From CAMCYM01 sp964405405 (lineage in GTDB: Bacteria > Bacteroidota > Bacteroidia > Flavobacteriales_D > Sanyastnellaceae), in the NCBI GenBank assembly GCA_964405405.1, contig CAYONT010000097.1, positions 1 to 5,347 on the forward strand: DNA of 5,347 nt, given 5' to 3'. Shown one piece after another: positions 1 to 5,347 of this stretch. The notes under the pieces were generated by a model. The model was not told where the DNA came from and searched no databases. It was given only the letters and a program-made list of their open reading frames with translations. A program made the translations under genes and the position numbers. The first letter of the stretch is position 1. Each line of letters starts with the position of its first letter.

Positions 1-893
1 ACGTCGATCTGGCGCACGTCCCCTTCGAACACTTCCTGTAAACTCGGACCTCCATTGTCCGCGATATAGGTCAGAACGTCCCCCATGGCGGTGAAGGAAC
101 CTTGGAAATAGGTGACCTGGATTCCGTACAAATCAGCGAGAATCCCGGGCAAAGCAGGGTCTGTGGCCCCCGACACGAGTGGGGGGGTCGTGCCGTAGCT
201 CAATTCCACCCCATACTCGCTCCACATCAAAGCGACGATGGCGTCGTAGTTCTCTTCGCTGTCCAGCAATCCCTCGTTGATGAAGTCGGTGATGAACTGG
301 GCCATGTAGGAAGTGACGTCGTCTCCGGGAGCATATCCGAAGAAGGGCGACCCACCTTCGTACGTGAATGCCACGCTGGTCTTCGTCAGGACGCTCAGGT
401 ACCCCATGACGGTCGCGGTCACATCCGTATAGCTGCCCGTCTCGAAAAAGAACTCCTGCGGTGTACCGATGTCAGCCACCGTGCTCGCCACGAGGTCTCC
501 GTATTCGACGCCAGCGGCATCTCGGTAAAATGGACCCAAGGCCCGGTCGTACATCAAATTCAGGTGCAGGATGGTCTTGTCGTCGTTGAACTCCCAACTG
601 CCTTCATAGACCAAATCCGATTCCAACTTGCTGATGGTCACGCCACCATCTCGTCGAAAATCTGCCACGAGTCGCAAATTGTTCCCGGAAAGCAGTTCTG
701 TGATGTTGGTGTCGGCATCCGTGCCGAGCTGTTGGACCCGGGCCGAATTCCAAGTACCGATGAGCCGTGCCTCCGGGGTGCGCAAGTGAAGCAGGGAGCC
801 GTCTTGGTCATACTTTCGGCAGCCGGGCAGTGCAAGAGAGGCGCCGAGGGAAGCAGCGAGCAACACCCGCAGGGCAATAGAACGGTTCTTCAT
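1..893 (-). CDS. Lipocalin-like lipoprotein, 3' end outside the window
   Basis: Seen: an open frame of 297 codons from ATG at 893-891, with no stop before the window edge, so the C-terminus is missing. Residues 1-25 form a lipoprotein signal peptide: positive start MKNR, a hydrophobic Leu/Ala/Val stretch, then lipobox L-P-G-C with the lipidated Cys at 25. After CRKYDQDG comes EARLIGTWN (about 41-49), the Gly-x-Trp region typical of bacterial lipocalin-like lipoproteins, then alternating beta-type segments (LRLVADFRRDG, YEGSWEFNDDKTILHLNL) to about residue 115. Residues 120-297 are acidic and aromatic-rich and I do not recognise them. Small lipocalin-like domains are about 130-170 residues, so this protein is clearly longer. 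The start lies 5 bases after the receptor stop with no visible ribosome-binding site, suggesting one operon and possibly coupled translation. Inference: outer-membrane-anchored partner of the receptor. The ligand is unknown. Coding and lipoprotein status are firm; the fold is moderately sure. Confidence 0.85.
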   Translation of the reverse strand, partial: MKNRSIALRVLLAASLGASLALPGCRKYDQDGSLLHLRTPEARLIGTWNSARVQQLGTDADTNITELLSGNNLRLVADFRRDGGVTISKLESDLVYEGSWEFNDDKTILHLNLMYDRALGPFYRDAAGVEYGDLVASTVADIGTPQEFFFETGSYTDVTATVMGYLSVLTKTSVAFTYEGGSPFFGYAPGDDVTSYMAQFITDFINEGLLDSEENYDAIVALMWSEYGVELSYGTTPPLVSGATDPALPGILADLYGIQVTYFQGSFTAMGDVLTYIADNGGPSLQEVFEGDVRQID

Positions 894-898
894 GGCAT

Positions 899-3800
899 TC
901 AGATTCGGTAGGTAAGGGACAGGCTGAAAGTGCGGCCCGCCCGGAAGGCCAGCCAGTTGTACAATTCGCCTTGGAAGACGTAGGCCTTCTGATCCAAAGG
1001 ATTGAAGAGATTGTTGCCTCGAAATCCAAGGACAAAGTGTTCTCCCAGTTGCCGGGAGCAAGTCAAGTCGAAAGTAGGCAGGGGCTGCTGATAGATGTCC
1101 GGCATCCCCCCGAACTGCACCATGATGAGCTTGCTTCCCTGCACATTGAAGGAAGCGGTGGCTTGGAACCGGGCGGAATCCGGTGCGAACGTGAGCATGG
1201 CATTGAAGAGGTAAGGAGCCTGTCCGTACAAGGGGCGCGTGTCAGGGTGCATGGAGTCGGTATTGCGAATCACCCTGAGTTCCTCCTCCAGAATCGCCGT
1301 TCGGCTGCGAATGAAGCTGAGGTTGCAAGCCAGGGTCCAGGCAGCCAATCGCTCATGCAACAAGGCCAAATTCTGCCTCCCCTCCAACTCGATGCCCACC
1401 ACATTGGCAAACGGTATGTTGGTCCATGTGTATTCCGGGTTGCTGCCACCGGATTCCAGCACGCTGGTTTGCTCGATGGGATCCGTGAACCGCTTGTAGA
1501 AGAGGGTGGCGCTGTATAGCGCTCCCAAGTCAGGGAAGCGCTCCAACCGCAAGTCAAAGTTGTCGACCCGCGTTCCATCGAGTGCGGGGTTTCCAGAGAG
1601 GGTTTCAAGGGTCTCGAAGTCGAATCCTCGGAACGGTGCTTTTTCCCGGAATACGGGGCGGGCCAAACTCCGGCTCACCGATGCCCGCAGGTTCGTCAAC
1701 TGGATGCCATCGGACTCCCCCAACTGCCACACCATGTTCACCGAGGGGAGAACATCTACGTCGTTGAGCCGTCCCTCCAACCGCTCGAGTTGTTGGGGGG
1801 TGAGATCGGTGGCATCGTCCAACCGGGCGGAGCGGATGCTCATGACTGCCCGTTCCACCCGGATACCGGCATTCATTCGAATGGCGGGGTGGGGCATGAA
1901 GTCCATCATGGCGTAGGCGGCCATGACCCGTAGGCTTCCTCGGTCGGTGTTGTTGAGGTCTGTAAGCAGCAACGATTCTACATAAGGCAGGCCTCGACCG
2001 ATGACCATGTTGCTGTCCGCTGTGTAGCTGTTGGGATTCCCATCATAGAGGTTGGTGCTCTGTTTGAAGGTGAACTGGCTCTCCTCGTGACGCCGCTGGG
2101 TCAGCACGTGGGACAACCCTGCGGTGAGTTTGGCAGTGCGGTCCGTCCCCGGGAACAAGGGCTGCTCGAAGTGCACCTTGGTATCCCACTTCGACTCCTC
2201 GAGCGTCCGGAAGAACCGGGTAGGAGAGGGGTAGATGGCGGACAGGATGGAGTAGACCGTGTCCACATTGAGCGGAACGTTCAAGTCGCCAATCTCCCAA
2301 CCTTCGACAAACAGAGCCTGTTCCACGGCGGATAGATCTTGAAACCAATTGGGCCCGAGGATGCCATCGTTGACCAACTGTTGGATCACGGGCAGGACGT
2401 CCCCGGTGATGTCGGAGCCGGATGGGGAAGTGATCGACACCCCGGCCAAATCCGGCGTAAACCTAGGCTCGAAGTTGTTGTAAAACACGCGCAGGTCCGG
2501 CGTCGACATCCGGCCCGCTGAATACCCCGAACTCCAATCCAGTTTCCCCCGTGTGGCTGGCAGGAAATGTTCCCCCCGGAGCTGGTAGATGCCCAATTGT
2601 CGGCTTTCGTAACGTTGCGTCCGCTGCTCCTGGTCCAAATCCGTGTCCAAATTGTTGAACCCAAGCATGTAGCGCGACTCATTTTGCCCACTGAAATTGG
2701 GCATGGCCATCGCAGAAACCTTGTTGAATTCGTTGGGCTTGAAACTCACGTTTAGCAACATGTTCCAGTAAACAGACTCCGTGTTGAGCTCGTCATCAAA
2801 CCGCCGAAGCAGGGGCAACGGGAGGTCCAGCTCAAAACTCGCAGCGTTGTAGCGACCGTACTCCCCGCCGTCATAGGACCGGTTGGACCGCTTGTACTGC
2901 AACCCGAAAACGTATCCCAACTCCCGCCCAGCGACCAGGGTTTGGTTTCCGAAGCTGATGCTCTGGGTCAGGTCGAGCGGGGCACGCCGCCGCACGTTGT
3001 CCCAGTTTTCCCCAAAACTCTGGCCGATCTGGGTCAACAAGGCGTTTTGTTCAAGACTCAGTGGCCCCATGCCGTACGTTTCCAAACTGTCCACCGTGAT
3101 GCCCAGTTGCCCAGCCACCGCACCAATGGGATTGCCCGGACCGATGTCGTTGCAGTCCAGGATTCCCAAATCTGTGAGCTGGGACTCGAATCCCATGTAA
3201 ACCAGGCCTTCATAGAAGCATGGGCTGACCACCGAAGGCCAATCCGACCTCGTCCTGCCCGCCACGATGTCGGGCATGGCCCGGGTGCCATCGTCCCAAC
3301 CCAACCAGTCCGTTTTGCCACGCGCAGAGGACAAAACATCCCGGAAGGTGGTCTGGTCGTGAAAACCCAGTGTGGTGGTGAATTGGAAATTGAATTGGGA
3401 CGGGAAATCCCTGGTGATGACATTCAAATAGGCCCCGGTCCAATCGGCTGGAGCGTTGGCGCTCTGGGTCTTGACGACCATCAAGTTGTCAATCAAATTC
3501 GTGGGGAAGATGTCCAATTCGAGGGTGTTGCGCCGCGGATTGATGGAAGGCACCTCCAAGCCATTGAGGGTGGTTTTGATGTACCGATCGCTCAACCCCC
3601 TTACGAAGACGAAGTTGCCCACAGTCGACACCCCGGTCACCCGGCGCATGGCACCCGCGGCATCGCTGTCCCCGGTCCGCCGGATTTGTTGGTTCGAAAT
3701 GTAGTCCAGCGAGGTGACGTCCTTTTTCCGGATGTTCTCCATGTACGTATCGCGGGAACGGTCCACCTTCGCAACCACTTCTGCCCCTTGACCGATGAGG

Positions 3801-4126
3801 ATGGCCTCGGGCTGCAGCGGAAAGTTCACAATCACCACTTCCTTGTCCTTGATCGTTACCTCCTCTATGATGCTGCTGTATCCAATGAAAGAACCCGTGA
3901 TCTGATAAACCCCGGGGGCCAAACCGGTGATGCTGTAGTTTCCATCCAAATCTGCCATGGCCCCTTTCGGCCCCTGTCCCACAATGACATTCGCCCCAAT
4001 CAGAAGCTCCCCATTGACCGCATCGGATACGGTTCCCCGGATGGTTCCTTGGGCCAGAAATTCCAGTGGTAGCAAGCAGGTGAGCAATATTACAGCGCAG
4101 CAAGCGGGGCGGAGGAAGGAACGCAT
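899..4126 (-). CDS. TonB-dependent outer-membrane receptor with N-terminal carboxypeptidase-regulatory-like domain
   Basis: Seen: 1075 residues from ATG at 4126-4124 to TGA at 901-899. This ATG is preferred over an in-frame TTG seven codons upstream because it puts the signal peptide (MRSFLRP, then a hydrophobic core, cleavage near FLA|QGTIRG at about 25) right at the N-terminus. Residues about 27-108 form a carboxypeptidase-regulatory-like beta-sandwich (GTIRGTVSDAVNGELLIGANV, DLDGNYSITGLAPGVYQI). AEVVAKV (115-121) is a possible TonB box. The plug covers about 125-245 and contains VRGLSDRY (175-182), LDIFPTNLIDNL and GAYLNVITRDFP. The rest is a 22-strand-type barrel ending in FSLSLTYRI, a beta-signal-like tail. 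Known: such receptors import scarce nutrients across the outer membrane using TonB-ExbBD. It lacks the usual SusC signatures and has no SusD neighbour, so polysaccharide uptake by a SusCD pair is not indicated. Substrate unknown. A probable promoter lies upstream, and a lipoprotein gene follows 5 bases downstream. Confidence 0.95.
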   Translation of the reverse strand: MRSFLRPACCAVILLTCLLPLEFLAQGTIRGTVSDAVNGELLIGANVIVGQGPKGAMADLDGNYSITGLAPGVYQITGSFIGYSSIIEEVTIKDKEVVIVNFPLQPEAILIGQGAEVVAKVDRSRDTYMENIRKKDVTSLDYISNQQIRRTGDSDAAGAMRRVTGVSTVGNFVFVRGLSDRYIKTTLNGLEVPSINPRRNTLELDIFPTNLIDNLMVVKTQSANAPADWTGAYLNVITRDFPSQFNFQFTTTLGFHDQTTFRDVLSSARGKTDWLGWDDGTRAMPDIVAGRTRSDWPSVVSPCFYEGLVYMGFESQLTDLGILDCNDIGPGNPIGAVAGQLGITVDSLETYGMGPLSLEQNALLTQIGQSFGENWDNVRRRAPLDLTQSISFGNQTLVAGRELGYVFGLQYKRSNRSYDGGEYGRYNAASFELDLPLPLLRRFDDELNTESVYWNMLLNVSFKPNEFNKVSAMAMPNFSGQNESRYMLGFNNLDTDLDQEQRTQRYESRQLGIYQLRGEHFLPATRGKLDWSSGYSAGRMSTPDLRVFYNNFEPRFTPDLAGVSITSPSGSDITGDVLPVIQQLVNDGILGPNWFQDLSAVEQALFVEGWEIGDLNVPLNVDTVYSILSAIYPSPTRFFRTLEESKWDTKVHFEQPLFPGTDRTAKLTAGLSHVLTQRRHEESQFTFKQSTNLYDGNPNSYTADSNMVIGRGLPYVESLLLTDLNNTDRGSLRVMAAYAMMDFMPHPAIRMNAGIRVERAVMSIRSARLDDATDLTPQQLERLEGRLNDVDVLPSVNMVWQLGESDGIQLTNLRASVSRSLARPVFREKAPFRGFDFETLETLSGNPALDGTRVDNFDLRLERFPDLGALYSATLFYKRFTDPIEQTSVLESGGSNPEYTWTNIPFANVVGIELEGRQNLALLHERLAAWTLACNLSFIRSRTAILEEELRVIRNTDSMHPDTRPLYGQAPYLFNAMLTFAPDSARFQATASFNVQGSKLIMVQFGGMPDIYQQPLPTFDLTCSRQLGEHFVLGFRGNNLFNPLDQKAYVFQGELYNWLAFRAGRTFSLSLTYRI

Positions 4127-4144
4127 GGGCTCTGAGAATTGCGG

Positions 4145-4152
4145 CAAATTTG
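4145..4152 (-). promoter_or_regulatory. Possible -7 promoter element for the receptor operon
   Basis: The minus strand reads CAAATTTG, matching five of six fixed positions of the Bacteroidota -7 consensus TAnnTTTG. It ends 18 bases before the receptor ATG, which would give a very short leader of about 12 bases. No TTG-type -33 element sits at the expected distance of about 19 bases, so a strong constitutive promoter is not supported. An imperfect inverted repeat (TTGGCCC at 4150-4156, GGCCCAA at 4160-4166 on the plus strand, one central mismatch, 3-base loop) overlaps it and could be an operator or chance. Confidence 0.3.
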
Positions 4153-4173
4153 GCCCGCAGGCCCAAGGCTTGT

Positions 4174-4200
4174 GTTATGGGTTCGTTAACTGCACGTTAT
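4174..4200 (-). promoter_or_regulatory. Three 11-base-phased direct repeats, possible regulator-binding site
   Basis: On the plus strand GTTAT starts at 4174, GTTAA at 4185 and GTTAT at 4196, giving two steps of exactly 11 bases. On the minus strand this reads WTAAC-N6-WTAAC-N6-WTAAC. Known: winged-helix response regulators of the OmpR/PhoB family bind tandem direct repeats with 11-base periodicity, often over the -35 region. If transcription starts near 4139, these repeats centre at about -37, -48 and -59, a typical activator position, and the -33 element is indeed poor. The motif is only 5 bases long, so chance is a real alternative. Confidence 0.3.
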
Positions 4201-4229
4201 CCCCTCAGACATGGGTCCGAGGGACGCGC

Positions 4230-4266
4230 AAAAAAAAAACCGCCGCACCCGAGGGCACGGCGGTTT
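4230..4266 (-). terminator. Intrinsic terminator of the repeat-protein gene
   Basis: On the minus strand, arms AAACCGCCG (4266-4258) and CGGCGGTTT (4245-4237) form a perfect 9-base-pair stem. It can be extended by two wobble pairs and two C-G pairs around a 4-base loop. A run of ten T (complement of A at 4230-4239) overlaps the 3' arm and follows it. It starts about 20 bases after the TAA at 4287 and ends about 100 bases before the receptor ATG, so it separates the two transcription units. On the plus strand only three T follow the hairpin, so it is directional. Confidence 0.93.
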
Positions 4267-4286
4267 CGCAAAGAGTAGGTCCTGGC

Positions 4287-5347
4287 TTAGTTGCAGGTGG
4301 TTCCGAATGCCGACAAGAAGGCCAGCAAGTCCGGAGTTCCCACTACACCGTCGCCGTTGATGTCGCTCGGACAGTCGCTGCCGATCTGGAAGGTGCAAGA
4401 ACCATCCTCGACCGTAGCGGCCAAGTTGAAGTTCTGAGCATCGGAGTAGGTGCAACCTGCGATGGCCACCACCGTGCAGGGCACACTGGCTTCTGCATGG
4501 GGGTTGAAGTCGGCAAACTCTGGGTTGGTGCAGCCGCTGCATGCCGTCGTTTGGCCGAAGCAAACAGGCTCCAAATCCGTGGATCCCGCAACGGTCACCG
4601 TTCTGCTGATTCCATCGGCAGCACCCGCTGCAGTTTTGAAGGTGTAGTTGTAGGTGCCGGGCGAAAGGTTCACTGTGAACTTGTACAACTCGTAGTTCGC
4701 CCAGGTCATTGGGAGATTTGCGCCTGCAGTGAAATCACCCGAGATGGCTGCGGCATTGCCGTTGTTCCACATGTCTACGCGGAAGGTCACGGCGTACTGG
4801 CATGAAGTGTTGGAGTCGGTCGCGGCTGGGTTGTAGTTCGCTGCAGCCATGTCCGTACATCCTGCGATTTCGGCGTCGTTGCACACACCATCGCCATCTG
4901 TGTCGCCATTGACAACGGTTCCGGTACCGTTGGTAGCGCCACTGCAGAAGTCGCATCCAGAGGCGTAGATACATGCAGCGCCTGCATCTGTTGCCTCACT
5001 GTTGTAGTTGCATGCAGTGTTGTCCTGGCATCCAGCCACTTCATTGTTGTCGCAAACACCGTCGTTGTCTGCGTCACCATCCACAACCGTTCCGGTGCCA
5101 TCGGTGGCGCCGCTGCAGGTATCACATCCGGTGGCATAGGTGCAAGACCCGTTGTTCAGGGTTGCAGCACTGTTGTAGTTACAAGCCGTTGCGTCCGTAC
5201 AACCGGGAACATCGTTGTTTCCGCCGCCACCCGTTGGGATGTTGGCGATGCCAGCCGTTCCGATGAACGACCAGTTTTCCAGCCAGTTGTCGCCGTTGGG
5301 ATCAAAGGCCCCCATGTAACTGTAGGTGCCCGGAGCCGTCACATCGG
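4287..5347 (-). CDS. Secreted Cys-rich repeat protein with calcium-type motifs and a dockerin-like C-terminus, N-terminus outside the window
   Basis: Seen: 352 residues open at the window edge and ending with TAA at 4289-4287. Numbering starts at the first complete codon (5345-5343). The GTG at 5342 is internal, not a start. Residues 1-30 (VTAPGTYSYMGAFDPNG...WLENWSF) resemble the end of a beta-helix-like domain seen in Flavobacteriales surface proteins. Residues 48-104 and 105-161 are two 57-residue repeats, each with GCxDxTACNYN, GCDxCSGAT and a DGDxDxDGVC motif like thrombospondin type 3 calcium loops. Residues 162-185 are a half repeat. Residues 186-262 (VTFRVDM ... LSPGTYNYTFKT) look like a small carbohydrate-binding beta-sandwich. 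Two degenerate repeats follow at 271-295 and 297-320. Residues 325-351 hold one F-hand loop (D328, N330, D332, D339) between two Cys. There are 22 Cys, an even number, as expected for an extracytoplasmic protein. No standard type IX sorting domain is visible. Function unknown; adhesin, matrix or surface enzyme tail are all possible. Confidence 0.92.
   Translation of the reverse strand, partial: DVTAPGTYSYMGAFDPNGDNWLENWSFIGTAGIANIPTGGGGNNDVPGCTDATACNYNSAATLNNGSCTYATGCDTCSGATDGTGTVVDGDADNDGVCDNNEVAGCQDNTACNYNSEATDAGAACIYASGCDFCSGATNGTGTVVNGDTDGDGVCNDAEIAGCTDMAAANYNPAATDSNTSCQYAVTFRVDMWNNGNAAAISGDFTAGANLPMTWANYELYKFTVNLSPGTYNYTFKTAAGAADGISRTVTVAGSTDLEPVCFGQTTACSGCTNPEFADFNPHAEASVPCTVVAIAGCTYSDAQNFNLAATVEDGSCTFQIGSDCPSDINGDGVVGTPDLLAFLSAFGTTCN
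4386..4535 (-). repeat. Two degenerate short repeats after the beta-sandwich domain
   Basis: Residues 271-295 (GCTNPEFADFNPHAEASVPC) and 297-320 (GCTYSDAQNFNLAATVEDGSC) keep the frame GCTxxxAxx(F)Nxx...C of the short repeat, each with just the first and last Cys. They sit between the possible carbohydrate-binding domain and the C-terminal F-hand motif. Confidence 0.75.
4791..4862 (-). repeat. Truncated third repeat unit
   Basis: It encodes GCTDMAAANYNPAAT...SCQYA (residues 162-185), the first 24 residues of the 57-residue unit. The Cys of 'TACNYN' is replaced by Ala and the calcium-type half is absent. It joins the repeat stalk to the beta-sandwich domain. Confidence 0.85.
4863..5204 (-). 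repeat. Two tandem 171-base units coding for 57-residue Cys-rich calcium-type repeats
   Basis: Unit 1 is 5204-5034 and unit 2 is 5033-4863, adjoining exactly with no linker. By hand alignment 38 of 57 residues are identical with no gap. Each unit has six Cys at matching places (49, 55, 68, 74, 77, 98 in unit 1) and ends with an Asp-rich DGDxDxDGVC segment followed by Glu. The organisation suggests a stiff, disulfide- and calcium-stabilised stalk. Any further units upstream would lie outside the window. Confidence 0.9.

Larger units (their letters stand above)
4127..4229 (-). other. Regulatory gap upstream of the receptor gene
   Basis: This stretch of 103 bases lies between the terminator of the repeat-protein gene and the receptor ATG. 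I see no small gene on the minus strand. A plus-strand frame does read through it, but that frame also crosses the terminator and both flanking genes in antisense, so I treat it as chance. Read toward the receptor, it holds three phased WTAAC motifs, an imperfect inverted repeat and a -7-like element. No purine-rich ribosome-binding site precedes the ATG, in keeping with Bacteroidota practice. Confidence 0.6.

Noticed and set aside
896..898. ATG nearly overlapping the receptor stop as the lipoprotein start
   Set aside because: It is in a different frame from the lipoprotein; the in-frame ATG at 893-891 opens directly into a proper signal peptide.
102..911. Plus-strand open frame of 269 codons
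   Set aside because: It is antisense to the lipoprotein frame, which has a signal peptide, lipobox and beta-type pattern. The antisense product has no signal, domain or sensible start context.
2942..4072. Plus-strand open frame of 376 codons
   Set aside because: It lies fully antisense to the receptor, whose reading frame is strongly supported by family motifs throughout. Its translation is rich in Gly, His, Arg and Pro with no recognisable domain, as expected of a GC-rich antisense shadow.
4127..4147. TTG start seven codons upstream of the receptor ATG
   Set aside because: It would add MPQFSEP before the signal peptide, and it falls within the possible -7 element. The ATG at 4126 gives a normal signal peptide.
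4229..4267. Terminator acting in both directions
   Set aside because: On the plus strand the hairpin is followed by only three T, and there is no plus-strand gene converging on it.
3957..4805. Plus-strand open frame of 282 codons crossing the intergenic gap
   Set aside because: It runs antisense across the receptor start, the terminator hairpin (its A-run becoming a lysine run) and the repeat-protein end. It has no domain and no plausible promoter.
5340..5342. GTG as the start of the repeat protein
   Set aside because: The frame stays open upstream to the window edge, and the following residues have no signal peptide and look like the end of a domain, so the true start is outside the window.

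Overview
The window reads as a chromosomal segment of a Bacteroidota bacterium, most likely a GC-rich member of the Flavobacteriales. The reasons are a large TonB-dependent receptor with an N-terminal carboxypeptidase-regulatory-like domain, a lipocalin-like lipoprotein directly behind it, and a secreted protein built from Cys-rich 'GCTDxxACNYN' repeats, which I know mainly from marine and freshwater Flavobacteriales. Start codons lack a clear Shine-Dalgarno sequence, which is usual for the phylum. The genus cannot be named from this sequence.

All three genes lie on the minus strand, so transcription runs from high to low coordinates. (1) 5347-4287 is the C-terminal 352 residues of a secreted, Cys-rich, multi-domain protein whose N-terminus lies outside the window. 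It carries two exact 57-residue repeats with calcium-binding-like Asp motifs, a beta-sandwich domain that may bind carbohydrate, three further short repeats, and a single dockerin/EF-hand-like motif at the extreme C-terminus. (2) About 20 bases after its stop is a strong intrinsic terminator (4266-4230). (3) 4229-4127 is a regulatory gap of about 100 bases with a weak Bacteroidota -7-like element and three GTTAW motifs spaced exactly 11 bases apart. (4) 4126-899 encodes a 1075-residue TonB-dependent outer-membrane receptor of a non-SusC type. (5) 893-1 is the first 297 residues of a lipocalin-like lipoprotein, starting 5 bases after the receptor stop; it runs off the low-coordinate end.

The receptor and lipoprotein very probably form one transcription unit, so the lipoprotein is a candidate outer-membrane partner of the receptor. 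The repeat protein is a separate unit closed by its own terminator; nothing in the sequence ties it to the receptor beyond proximity. No RNA genes, CRISPR arrays, insertion sequences or att sites were seen. I find no clear evidence of a wholly new system. The most testable points are the receptor-lipoprotein pairing, the phased repeats upstream of the receptor, and the single F-hand C-terminus of the repeat protein.
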